From positions 592,501-656,500 of the forward strand of contig NC_087377.1 in the NCBI RefSeq assembly GCF_963675165.1: DNA of 64,000 nt, in the 5' to 3' direction. The DNA comes from Halichondria panicea. Its lineage: Eukaryota > Porifera > Demospongiae > Suberitida > Halichondriidae. The number at the start of each line of letters is the position of its first letter. Positions within the stretch are counted from its first letter, which is position 1. Shown in pieces: positions 34,818-46,946 of this stretch. The notes beneath the pieces were generated by a model. The model saw only the letters and a program-made list of their open reading frames with translations. It made no database searches and was not told the origin of the DNA. Made by a program: the position numbers and the translations under genes.

Positions 34818-36487
34818 CTTATACCTAGCCTCCTTCGCAGCCTCTCCTTTTTCTGTTCTTTGTCACAGAAGAGAAATATTGGAGGAACAAAGAAAGAAAG
34901 AAGGAAGCAACTAAGAAAAAGGAGAGCTGCCTTGCTAAGTCCCGTGATCCCCTACTGAAGTAGACAAATTTTAACGAGCGTGGGCGAGAGAAAACCTCAA
35001 TAACTGTCCTCCCACACAGTACTTGGAGCGCATTTACCAGGAACATAATCTGTTATGAACAGTACAGTGCAGTACAGTGCAGTAGAGTCAGCCTTCGTGA
35101 GACCTTTAGTCAGTAGAGGAAGTATGAAAGACTAGAGTAGAGTAGACTATACTGCTGTAATAATTATATCTACTAATCAAGTGGGTCTGTTCTGAACTCA
35201 GGAAAAAAACTGAGCTAAATTTAGATATTTAGTCTCTTTAGTCTTTACTAGGTAAGCCCTCGTCTACGATGTTGATTCTGGCTTACTATCTACAATGCTA
35301 ACAGCTTTTATTTAGAGTTTGCAATGCGTAGGCTCTGTCAGGCTCCGCCTAGTTGGGCGGAGTCCAACCAACGCTGGTTGGACTCCGCCCAACTAGGCTC
35401 CGCCCAGCTAGTGATTGCCCACGTTCATTTTCACTTGTGTACCACTCAGTCTGCCCTAAATGTTGTAAGACAGGAAGTGCTACAAGTTGCCTCATGAATA
35501 TATTAATGAGAACAGTTTTTCTTTGTTTCTGATAAAAGTAAAGGTTTTTAGAGCTATCTAAGTTGAAATATGTAATAAGAAGACAGTTTAACATACGATA
35601 AACACTTTAAAATATGAATTTGGGTCAAACTGGCATTAAGTTGTGAAAACGATTGCGGAAAGTTCGAGAGTTTGAGCAAGCTGTTCACCATCAACGTAGC
35701 AAGCTAAAAATTGGTTGATCAAATCAAAAGGATCTAAATTACAACATATTCAAGGTAAATGCCATACAAATGAATGGTGTTTGCAAAGCAGTTACACAAA
35801 CTTTGAAATAAATACACAACTTGGCAATAGCATAGAACACTTCATGAATGACTTCAAGCCTTCTAGCTTGCTGCTAAGCATGCACATGCATCAGATGCAC
35901 TAGTTGATCCTTTAGGCAGTCTCTGGTTCTATTCACATCTGGAGATATGCAGCCATGAGTTCCACCAACCACAGAGATTATTCAGAATGAGCTAACTTTG
36001 AGAGTTTGCGCAAGCTGTTCACACTATCTCAATCCAGTCCAAACTTGCTGAGTCAATACATTCCATATTGAACTAATTTATCTCCTAGTAACAAGTTCTA
36101 GTTCAGTAAATGGTCTGTGTTATGAGCTTTGGAAATTCAGAAAAAATCACCCTTCACTACAATCTGACAGAGTTGTAGGGTGCATCATTATGAATCTCAT
36201 TATAAAATTATGAATTCATTAAAACAATGTTTTTGTGATGTCATCCTTATGAATACCATTAAAATACTTGTGGTATGTATTTCCTGTCTTGTCTTGCAAA
36301 TACTGAAAACTTGGGGGTCTTAGGGCAGACTGACTTGTCTACCGTCACCCAACTTAGCAAGGCAGGCTCTCCTTTTTCTTAGTCTCTTCCTTCTTTCTTT
36401 CTTTGTTCCTCCAATTAGTCCCGTATTTTATCTTATTGAACTATGACAAAGAACAGAAAAAGGAGAGGCTGCAAAGGAGGCTACCTT
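34818..36487. repeat. ~125-bp inverted repeats flanking 1.4 kb
   Basis: 34818-34940 (CCTCCTTCGCAGCCTCTCC, then GGAACAAAGAAAGAAAGAAG, ending GAGAGCTGCCTTGCTAAG) is the reverse complement of 36355-36487 with a few differences and small indels. The enclosed 34941-36354 contains the 35348-35397 hairpin and no convincing gene. The right arm lies only about 65 bp upstream of the DDE-transposase start at 36552. It could be the terminal repeats of a separate non-autonomous element or an inverted duplication of the gene's leader. Confidence 0.8.
35348..35397. repeat. Perfect 23-bp inverted repeat (hairpin)
   Basis: Arms 35348-35370 and 35375-35397 are exact reverse complements (CCTAGTTGGGCGGAGTCC and so on) with a 4-base loop, ACGC. 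The outer flanks CTCCGC and CTCCGCCC repeat directly. The stem is far more GC-rich than its surroundings. Confidence 0.95.
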
Positions 36488-36551
36488 ATACCTGCATGCA
36501 TGTAGCACCTTGGCTCACAAGATACTTTGTTCAAAAAAAAGCAAAAAAAAA

Positions 36552-39146
36552 ATGGCTGAAAGATGTGACAACTCTCGTTCTCTACCCAAGAAGAAGCGTG
36601 CTAGGCATGGTTTTCGGTACCAAATGGAGCTGAATTTCGATACTGAAGATGTAAAGCAGGCTTTTGTAGCTAGGATAGATAGGGCAAAGCGTTCTCTTGC
36701 TGCTACAGCTAGAGGCTCATTGCCCTTGGACAGCAGAGAGCTTATTTCTGTCCTGTTGGACAAGTTGGAGCAGGAGCAGGAGCAGGCAGGTGCTGTTCCT
36801 GAGAGAGAAGACCTACAATCTGATAAATCCAAAGTCTTCCCAATGTTGGAGAATTCAGGTTTGTGTGTGTCAATAGCTTTGTATAAAGATGTTACTTCTT
36901 GTTTAGGAATATTTACTAGCAATACTGACGCTAGTGATGAACAGTTGTTCGTGTGTGAACTGAAGACTTTGTTCACTGGCCTATCCCAAGCATGTGACCA
37001 GTGCCAATCTTATTGTCGTAGGCCGACCAATTTACGCCAGGTATTTCTGATCCAATAGACCCCAATACATGATGTATGCAATATAATATTGTTTTTCAGA
37101 ACGGGCATGTTGTCCGATTTGAATTCAAATGTGGAAAATGTGGAAAGCGACAGTGGTGGGCTAGCTCGCGAACACTCGGTGGACGATACCTTGTCAATCA
37201 AAAGTGAGTATAATTCCATACGTTTTCAAGATTAACTTGGAATCCTATTTATTGCAGGATCGTCCATGCTTTTACTTGTGCTGGAGTTCTCCCAAGCCAG
37301 TACCTTCACTTTAGTAGTCATGCTGGCTTGGGAAAAGTTAGTTCATGGTATATTTCATCAAGTGAGTGTATGTTATAATTGTACTCTTACAAAACACTGT
37401 CACGTTACAGTGTACAAGAAAGGTGGATACTTAGACGTCGTGAACGCTTGTGCCAAGGCATCCATGTTGAGAGCGATTGACGAAGTGAAGGCATTGCCTG
37501 GTTACTCGCAGGACGGTGAGGTAATGAATTCTTATGTGCTAGTTTTGTTTTTGTTTTTCAGTAATGACTTTATCAATAGTGGGTAATAACAGATGCTCGC
37601 CACGACTCAACAGCAAATGCTTATAACACGACTGTTCCCTGTCTCTCGGGAAGGTAAACTAATTATTTTCATTATCTACAAGTGTGCTGCTGTCGTTTAT
37701 CATAATTTTTATGAAAATTATCTTTTTCTAGTACAAAAAGAATTGTTGGGTGTTCGACTGTTTCCAGGAAAGAACACATCTGTGCTCAGACTCGAGAAGT
37801 AGCGTGTACTAAGATAGTTCTTCCGGAAGTCATAGATAAAGGTATGTTCAAGCATCAACATTATGAGGTTGTGTTTATTTTTTGTGGATATTATGTCTTG
37901 AGCAGGTCTCAATATTGTTGAAGTAGCACATGATAATCAGCCTGTAGTCAAGAGATTTGTCACTGATGATCTCAACCTTACAAACTCGTACGACACATGG
38001 CATGGTAAGTGTGTAGAATCTCAAATCTCAATTATTACCGTGTCCGTGTATTTTCAGGCACTAAGAATGTAGCGAAGAAGATGAAGAAAGTAGCAATTGG
38101 GACCAAAAAGGCTCAAGGAAAGACGTGGTTTCCAGAGTTATCTGACAAACGTAAGCTTTGATTATAAAAGTGCTCAGTAACATAAAAATATTTGTCAATA
38201 GGTAAAAGTACGAAAGTTCACTTGTACTACTGTATGAAGAACTGTGAGCAGTCAGCAGACAATCTAAGAAAGAACATTCTGAATATCGTTAAACATTATC
38301 AGGTGAGTGTGTATGATAACAAGTTGTCCGTACTCTGTACACCAATAACATTTATAATCGTGTTCTCAGAACGAGCACTCAGATTGTAACGAAGCGTCCC
38401 CCTGTAAGCGTCCAGGGTACAAGCCCACGAAGATAAAACTAGAGGATCCTCTTGCAATCGAGTCATTCACGTCAGCACTAAAAGACACCCTTATTTACAA
38501 GAATGCCGAATCATATTGTCGAGGTTATTGTTTATTATTATATATTATTATATATTGTTGAGGTTTTTTTCTAATTATATTAAAATTCATATGATGTTGT
38601 TTTTACAGTGTCGAGACACATTCTGGGTGGAGTCTTTCAATCACCAGCTGCTCACATACATCTCGAAACGTGTACACTTTGCGGAAGCTACATTCAACAT
38701 GAGAATGAACCTTGCTATTATGGACTGGGTACGTTATTCTGGCTAATAATGTATGTGTGACTGTACATTCATTCATTTGTTTACTTCAGAACGAGAATGT
38801 ACGTAGAGGGTGTACAAGTGAACGACTGGTTCAGGACATGAGAAGACCGGATCGTAGGACTCCCGTAAGAGTGCTGAAGGAAAAATCGTTCAACTTTGCC
38901 GAAGAATATGGGAGAATTACGAGCAGCAGAGAAAAGTTGACCTCAGGTACTGCGTAATATATTTTATGTGCAATCTACATAATTTATTTTACATATAATT
39001 TTATAATTTTGCTACATGTATATATGTGCAGTGAGTTTGTAGAGGACGTGCAACCTGAGCAATCAGATGAGCCAGTAGATGAAAACGAGGACCTATTAAA
39101 CGATGGTGTACATGTACTTGACGAAGGTCTTTATGAAGACATATAA
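36552..39146 (+). CDS. DDE-type transposase-like protein, 14 exons, intact
   Basis: Exons: 36552-36858, 36907-37040, 37100-37203, 37258-37361, 37411-37520, 37580-37653, 37732-37841, 37906-38004, 38058-38150, 38202-38302, 38370-38523, 38616-38728, 38790-38953, 39032-39146. Introns are 46-92 bp and every join keeps frame, giving 593 codons. The N-terminus is basic (PKKKRARHGFRYQ). CDQCQSYC and KCGKCGKRQWWASS form a Cys-rich, probably zinc-binding region. Motifs WVITDARHDSTANAY, EVAHDNQPVV, YDTWHGTKNVAKK and DTFWVESFNHQLLTYISKR match a large animal family of transposase-derived proteins; D258, D324 and E469 are the likely DDE triad. The C-terminus is acidic and ends EGLYEDI. AATAAA follows near 39221. 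At exon 11/12, TGTCGAG occurs at both the exon end and intron end, so that junction is ambiguous by seven bases. It could be an active element or a host-retained gene; Kolobok/ISL3 relationship is tentative. Confidence 0.8.
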
Positions 39147-39349
39147 AGTAAGTATGTATCCGTGCAAATTTTGACTAGCCAATCAGCATTTTATATTTGC
39201 ATTTTACATAATTAAACAATAAAGGAAGTAGAAGACTGGAAGTCTGTGTATGGAACTCCATCTGGATTTGGGAATCGTTCACGCACCTCCTGGAAAAGGT
39301 ATATAGCAATTGATCGTACTTGCACTGTAAAGTGGGCATCATTTATAAC
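39147..39349 (+). other. 3' flank of the DDE gene with an exon-like stretch
   Basis: Contains AATAAA (about 39221) and then an open stretch (EDWKSVYGTPSGFGN, 39227-39299) ending at an AAAG/GTATAT donor-like site. Not recognised. The block A-like sequence resumes at about 39350. Confidence 0.35.
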
Positions 39350-39698
39350 TTACTCAATCATTGCAGCTCAAGTTGAAATAAAAATGTTTAAGATAATAAT
39401 TGTTATGGTGGAATTATCTACTAGTGAGTGAGTGGTCTGATTGTTCTCTCACTTGTTAGATTCGTGAGGGTCAGTTGTTCCCTCTGTTGGATGCTGATGA
39501 TGATCCACCCATTGGACGTCAGATAAAAATACAATCGACCTAAGAAACTGTGAGTACTGCCGCGTGCAGAGTGTGACTCTTTCCCTGACCAAACTTTGAT
39601 CTCTCTTTCCCTGACCAAACTTTGATCTGAGCATATTCATGTGATAGGCCTTATCTAACAGTGCTTGGAATAGTTATTCGCTGTACTCCCCCCTAGTG
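39350..39698 (+). repeat. Block A, unit 3 (last 350 bp only)
   Basis: Matches the end of block A from about 4618 on (CATTGCAGCTCAAGTTG to CGCTGTACTCCCCCCTAGTG). It carries a local 23-bp duplication, TTTCCCTGACCAAACTTTGA, at about 39580-39628. Confidence 0.85.
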
Positions 39699-41869
39699 TT
39701 TACGTTCCCGTGGGTGGGTTCAATTCACTAGCAATAGTTTGCGTTCCCGTGAGTGGGTTCAATTCACTAGCAATAGTTTTGCGTTCCCGTGGGTGGGTTC
39801 AATTCACTAGCAATAGTTTTGCGTTCCCGTGGGTGGGTTCAATTCACTAGCAATAGTTTTGCGTTCCCGTGAGTGGGTTCAATTCACTAGCAATAGTTTT
39901 GCGTTCCCGTGAGTGGTCACTAGCAATAGTTTTGCGTTCCCGTGAGTGGGTTCAATTAATTCACTAGCAATAGTTTTACGTTCCCGTGAGTGGGTTCAAT
40001 TCACTAGCAATAGTTTTGCGTTCCCGTGAGTGGGTTCAATTCACTAGCAATAGTTTTGCGTTCCCGTGAGTGGGTTCAATTCACTAGCAATAGTTTTGCG
40101 TTCCCGTGGGTGGGTTCAATTCACTAGCAATAGTTTTACGTTCCCGTGAGTGGGTTCAATTCACTAGCAATAGTTTTACGTTCCGTGAGTGGGTTCAATT
40201 CACTAGCAATAGTTTTAAGTTCCCGTGAGTGGTCACTAGCAATAGTTTTGCGTTCCCATGAGTGGGTTCAATTCACTAGCAATAGTTTTGCGTTCCCGTG
40301 GGTGGGTTCAATTCACTAGCAATAGTTTTAAGTTCTCCTGAGTGGTCACTAGCAATAGTTTTGCGTTCCCATGAGTGGGTTCAATTCACTAGCAATAGTT
40401 TTGCGTTCCCGTGGGTGGGTTCAATTCACTAGCAATAGTTTTAAGTTCTCGTGAGTGGTCACTAGCAATAGTTTTGCGTTCCTTCAATTCACTAGCAATA
40501 GTTTTAAGTTCCTGTGAGTGGTCACTAGCAATAGTTTTGCGTTCCCGTGGGTGGGTTCAATTCACTAGCAATAGTTTTGCGTTCCCGTGAGTGGGTTCAA
40601 TTCACTAGCAATAGTTTTACGTTCCGTGAGTGGGTTCAATTCACCAGCAATAGTTTTACGTTCCCGTGAGTGGGTTCAATTCACTAGCAATAGTTTTGCG
40701 TTCTCGTAAGTGGGTTCAATTCACTAGCAATAGTTTTGCATTCCCTTGAGTGGGTTCAATTCACTAGCAATAGTTTTACGTTCCCGTGAGTGGGTTCAAT
40801 TCACTAGCAATAGTTTTAAGTTCCCGTGAGTGGGTTCAATTCACTAGCAATAGTTTTGCGTTCCCGTGAGTGGGTTCAATTCACTAGCAATAGTTTTGCG
40901 TTCCCGTGAGTGGGTTCAATTCACTAGCAATAGTTTTACGTTCCCGTGGGTGGGTTCAATTCACCAGTAATAGTTTTACGTTCCCGTGAGTGGGTTCAAT
41001 TCACCAGCAATAGTTTTACGTTCCCGTGAGTGGGTTCAATTCACTAGCAATAGTTTTAAGTTCTCGTGACTGGTCACTAGCAATAGTTTTGCGTTCCCGT
41101 GGGTGGGTTCAATTCACTAGCAATAGTTTTGCGTTCCCGTGGGTGGGTTCAATTCACTAGCAATAGTTTTGCGTTCCCGTGAGTGGGTTCAATTCACTAG
41201 CAATAGTTTTGCGTTCCCGTGAGTGGGTTCAATTCACTAGCAATAGTTTTGCGTTCCCGTGAGTGGGTTCAATTCACTAGCAATAGTTTTGCGTTCCCGT
41301 GAGTGGGTTCAATTCACTAGCAATAGTTTTGCGTTCCAGTGAGTGGGTTCAATTCACTAGCAATAGTTTTGCGTTCCCGTGAGTGGGTTCAATTCGCTAG
41401 CAATAGTTTTGCGTTCCCTTGAGTGGGTTCAATTCACTAGCAATAGTTTTACGTTCCCGTGGGTGGATTCAATTCACTAGCAATAGTTTCAAGTTTCCGT
41501 GAGTGGGTTAAATTCACTAGCAATAGTTTTACGTTCCCGTGAGTGGGTTCAATTTACTAGCAATAATTTTGCGTTCCCGTCAGTGGGTTCAATTCACTAG
41601 CAATAGTTTTGCGTTCCCGTGAGTGGGTTCAATTCACTAGCAATAGTTTTAAGTTCCCGTGAGTGGTCACTAGCAATAGTTTTGCGTTCCCATGAGTGGG
41701 TTCAATTCACTAGCAATAGTTTTACGTTCCCGTGAGTGGGTTCAATTCACTAGCAATAGTTTTACGTGTTTTGTAGTTTGTGCTTTTTGCGCTGTACTCC
41801 CCCCTTGCATGTGTGACTGTGTTTAGTCACTAGCAATAGTTTTACGTTCCCGTGAGTGGAGGTTCAATA
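39699..41869 (+). repeat. 40-bp satellite, array 3 (2.2 kb)
   Basis: Same monomer as arrays 1 and 2. It is interrupted at 41767-41824 by one copy of the 53-bp repeat (TGCGCTGTACTCCCCCCTTG) and then continues for one monomer to the usual TTCAATAATTCACAACAGC end. One monomer near 40482 is shortened (GCGTTCCTTCAATTCAC). Confidence 0.95.
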
Positions 41870-44715
41870 ATTCACAACAGCTGCATTGTACCTCCTTGTT
41901 TTGTGTTTTTTATGCAAGTGCACTGAATGCGCTAGCGAAAGCTTAGGTTTTCTGAATGCTTAGAAACAGACCTTTCAAATGATACCATATTTATTTGATA
42001 TTTGCCAATTTAGTCCCCATGGTCCGAGGTCTAAAAATAACAAATTCAGGACCCGGATGAAATATTGGATTGAAACACATCATTTGAAATGTATTTTTCT
42101 AAGCTTTCGGAATATTATAAAATTTTTGACATGGATCAACTGTTATGGTGTTGAAAGACCCACCTTCCGTTTAATTCGTGAATCTTTCGGCTGTCATAAC
42201 TTAAATTCTGTGGATCGAAAGTCAAAAATGTTATGGTTTTCTGAATGCTTAGAAACAGACCTTTTAAATGGTACGGGTGGGTTAGGGTTAGGCTCCCGTG
42301 AGTGGACTGAATGCGCCAGCAAAAGTCTTAGGCTCCCGCGAGTTGGCTGAATGCGCCACGAAAATAACCCCACGAAAATTACCCGCTATATATACGATAG
42401 TTGGATGTTTTTTATGCGCTGTACTCCCCCCTTGTGTTGTATTTTTTATGTGAGTGCGCTAAATGCGCCAGTGAAAGTCTTAGGCTCTCGCGAGTTGGCT
42501 GAATGCACCAGCAAAAGTCTTAGGCTCTCGCAAGTTGGGCTGAATGCGCTAGCGAACGTCTTAGGCTCTCGCGAGAGGGCTGAATGCACCACGAAAATGA
42601 CCCGCTATACGATAGTTGGAATAGTTAGTATTTTTTATGCACTGTACTCCCCCCTTGCATGTGTGACGGTGTTTTGGGTTAGTTAGTGTTCACTTCTCTA
42701 TAATTACATACATGCATTAATTTGGGTGACAATTTGTGGGACATTATGATCATTGACGTGTGCAATAAATGATGTATATATACTGTGTGTGTGCAGGACT
42801 GAACACCAGCCCCCGGCATGTATCATGAGGGACGCTGTACAGAGATGTTAGGGCAAGTTCCTTTAATTAGATCGAGATATTGTAATTATTTCCTTCTTCC
42901 AGGTTGTCGGTCGCTAAATGTGCTTATAGTTGCCATGGAGATGGTAATTGACTGAAGTCATGTACCTACCTCTCGATAGAAGGAAACAAGGATTTGTCAA
43001 TAATTATAGTACTGTGATAAATAAATGTTTTGTCAACTTTGATTCTCTAAGATCATAATTATTCACAACTATAATTATACTATTGTTCTTGTTCTTACAA
43101 AACTTTAAATTATGTTACGTTGTTTCATATTAATTATATATTGAGTACAGCAGCCATTCAGTGTTAGGTAGTGCCAGACCATCAAACCATCACTTTGTCC
43201 ATCCATATATACACAACCATCAACCTACACAGAGAGCATGATCCGACTTGTCACACAACATAGCTAGCTACTTATCTGTGTGTATGTGGCTCCTCCACAA
43301 CCGTCAACCTACACAGAGAGCATGAGAGACATGCCACACGACATAGCTAGCTACTCATCTGTGTGTATGCTGTTACAGTGGCTCCTCCACACAATCAACC
43401 TACACAGAGAGCATGAGAGATACTGTACAGAATGGAACTACTTATCTTTTGCTGTGAAGAGACATCCACCTACACACCATAGAAGCCAGCCATACTTATC
43501 TTTATTGTCTCCATAGCTGCACACAAAACAATCAGGAGACACTATAAATGATAGTAGTGGGCGTTGAGATCTGAGCCCCTCCCCCACATCTCCAGTCAAG
43601 CCCCACCCCCTTCAGTACCTGCAATACATTATACAGTGATGAGGTTAGTAATCCTCCCTGGGTCCCAGAGCAGCATGGCTTGTCTGTACCTGGGGGAGAG
43701 AGGAGACAAAAGCAGTGAGAGAATGGAACACTAGTACAGTAGCTAGTAGGAGGAGCTGTGTGTGTGTGCATTGTGGCTGCAAGAGATGCATGGTTACATT
43801 GAGAGCAGCAGTTCAAACAAAACCATCCACTCCACACAATACAATACCAGCCAATCACCACCACAGATGACAACCATCAGCCTAGTATTATCAATACACA
43901 CACAATACATAATTATAACACCAGACAACAAAATTACACCCAAAGCTGTTTGTACTGTCCAGGGAAGAGATGAGAAATTCCCACAACAACAAATCAATTC
44001 AACAGTGAAGACCACCAATTAATTCAGATCATTATTATCATCATAATACCAGACCAGGAATGAATGCACTCCTGACCAGACAAATCATTATAAACAAATC
44101 ACACATCATCACCAATCCAGACTGTGCAACAAAATTTCGCAACCACAACAACCAATCAAATCATCCACAGAAGGACCACCACCAGTAGTTTCCTTGCACA
44201 ATATTTGGTTGCCAAAATGATGATCACCTTTGAGAAAAAATCACACACAAAACAAACACCAAATGCTAAAATCATAAAAAACTGTTCTAAAAATTAAATT
44301 CTAAACTATTTTTATCCCTGGGAACAGCTGTTGTTTGCTAGACTCTTCCAGGGCTTGCTGTGGAAAGCCCTTCTTGTTCACTCACTTTCTGGTCCTGTTT
44401 CTTACCATTGAATTTACTGTAGGAAAATACTCCCACTCACTACTTTCAGTCTGACATCTCTACCAATAGGTGTCAGCTGCAGCAGTCCTGCTTCCCTTGG
44501 CTGCTAAAGAATCTGGGTGGGGCTGCTGCTGGACTGAAGCTAGGACCCCTTCTAATTCTATCCACCGTCAAGGTACCCATATAAAGTAAAAAGCTTATAT
44601 CATACAGAAATTTTTTTGATACAGACACTTGAATACTACTGTTGTTTTTATACCACCCAACAAACACAAAATATTTATAACATGAACAAACATTTTTTAA
44701 TAATAATATAGAGCT
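41870..44715 (+). repeat. Block B, unit 3
   Basis: Full-length counterpart of 10473-13515. It includes the GC-rich 40-bp repeat (42300-42596), where two units carry extra CACGAAAATAACCC segments. Confidence 0.85.
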
Positions 44716-46946
44716 GCAGGCCAAGAGGCCACACTGGACCACGGAGGAGGTTCTACAAGACATCATGAATGATGAGGAACCTGCAGAGGAGTGGGAAGAG
44801 GATATGGAAGAGGTAACAGCGGACAGGGATGAGCCAGTCATGCAGGGCAGTGACGAAGAATTTTCTGATTGGGATGAAGGTGGGGTCTAAAACTAAACTG
44901 AATACCGATATAATTTATTACAACGTACATGTAGAAATGGAGCCCCCATCAACAGACAGCAATCCTGCACAAGGTAAATTAAATTGTGACAGGGCCAATG
45001 AAAAGGGACCTTAACGCGGCAATAATTAAATTAAGCTATAGGCCAATTTAGTAGAAACAAAAAACATGGGCAAAAATTTTTTTTTCACAGGTGCTAACTT
45101 CAACCCTTCCTCTACCTACCTGTAAAAATTGGGGTCTCTACGAAGCTTTAAACAGGTCAAGCGTGGACGTTGAAGAAACTCACCGAATGCTCATTTTGAA
45201 ATTTACTGTCTACGTGAGGGGAAATTCCCTGGGAATTTCCCTATTATTGTTAATTATTTTTAACAATAATTTATTAATAATTATAAGGTTAACAATTTGT
45301 ACCAGCTATTGATAAATCCTTTCCTAGACGACACAAGTGACGACACAAGTGGTCCAAGCAACTCGTCACACGGTTTGTGCAATGTTATGAAGTACAATTA
45401 CAATCAGTTAGACTACCACACAAAACTAATGTACAGGTAATTATTATTACCCTCACATTTATTTAGGCAATGAGCAACCTACCTGGAGGAGTGAATTGCA
45501 CACCCTGACTATCAAGTCATTTGAGTCAGCAGTAGGACCAACAGTGGACATCTCAGAGAGGCCAGAAGAAGTGTTTCTGCTATTTTTTAACAATGGTCTG
45601 CAGGAACACATTGTGTGTGACTACGCTAGATATGTAATGGGAGAGGAGGCATACCGAACGTGGACTCAACTCACAGTTGAAGAGCTCCGGGCCTTCTTCG
45701 GATTCTCCATCCTCATCTTGTTTCACGAGATGATCCCTCGTACGATCGGTTAGGGAAGATCCGCCCCCTCATTGAGCGCCTGGGTGAGAGGTTCGAAGCT
45801 TTGTACAACCCTACACAGAATGTAGCAGTGGACGAAGCAATGATTAAGTTTCAGGGGCGGTCTTCCCTAAAGCAATATAATATGCCTATGAAACCGATCA
45901 AACGGGGGATCAAGGTGTGGGTATTGGCAGATAGCTATTTCCACAAATTTGACATATACACGGGGAAGCAAAAGAAGAGACAGGTTGGACTTGGTGAGTA
46001 TGTTGTCAAAACACTTACCGACGGGCTGAAGAAGAAAAACCACCACGTTTTCTTTGACAACTTTTTACGAGCCCCAAACTTCTTGAAGATATGGAGAAGG
46101 ATGGTATTTATGGGTATGGTGTAGTTCGGAGGGATAGGAAAGGTTTACCACCAGGACTGAAGAAACATGGTTTGAAGAAGAGGTACTATTGTGCGTGTGT
46201 GTGTATGCTTTTGCGAGTGTGTGTGTGTGTGTGTGTGTGGGTGTGTGTGTGTGGTGTGTGTGTGTGTGTGTGTGGTGTGTGGTGTGTGTGACTGTGCTAA
46301 CTAAAATTATTTATCTCACCTTTGACAGAGGAGAATCCAAGATATTCCAGAAGGGACCACTGGTGGCGTGTGCATGGCACGACAGCAAGGTACTCACGGT
46401 CCTCTCAACGATGTCGCAACCAGTAGCAACGGGATCCGTTCTCAGGCGTCAGAGAGACGGTTTAAGAATGCCTGTGAGTTGCCCTGATAGCATAATAATC
46501 TACAACAAGCACATGGAAGGTGTGGACAGAGGGGACCAAATACGCGGATATTATTCCTGTCGAACAAGAAGTCGGAAGTTCTACAAGTATATATTTTATT
46601 TCCTATTTGATGTTTCTATCATATTTTACACACTAATTATACCTCCAAGCCGAATCGAAACGTAAAAGACGTCCGCCTCCAACTGGCCAAGGAGCTGATT
46701 GGCACGTACTATTCAAGGAGACTCCCAGGCCGCTCAAGTAGAGTCCAGCGCCCTCTTCAGCTCCAACACTTTCCTCTCAAAATGTGCCTGCAACCACCTG
46801 CAAAGAGATGTAAACGGGGATGGTGTGCGTTCTGCTGGAAGGACTCCAACAAGAGGACTGACAGATGTAACGAGTGTGGTGTCTGGCTCTGCCATGGTGG
46901 AAACCCAACATCAGACTGTTTCTATTTGTGGCATAAGAACTTGTAA
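44716..46946 (+). pseudogene. piggyBac transposase, copy 3 (broken)
   Basis: Same gene as copy 1. The start codon is gone: GCAGGCATGGCC in the other copies is GCAGGCC here, a 4-bp loss. It shares with copy 1 the 130-bp deletion after FGFSILI. It has its own frameshift in the T-run just after the catalytic FFDNF (five Ts for six, about 46063), a 9-bp in-frame loss after VLADS, and a 4-bp loss at CACACTAATTATACC (about 46632) that shifts the frame before the zinc ribbon. The six codons after YARY (VMGEEA) that copy 1 lost are intact, and TCA is present where copy 1 has the stop. The GT microsatellite intron is shorter than in copy 1. Confidence 0.9.

Noticed and set aside
36515..36976. 153-codon minus frame
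   Set aside because: Antisense to exons 1 and 2 of the DDE-transposase gene and crosses an intron.
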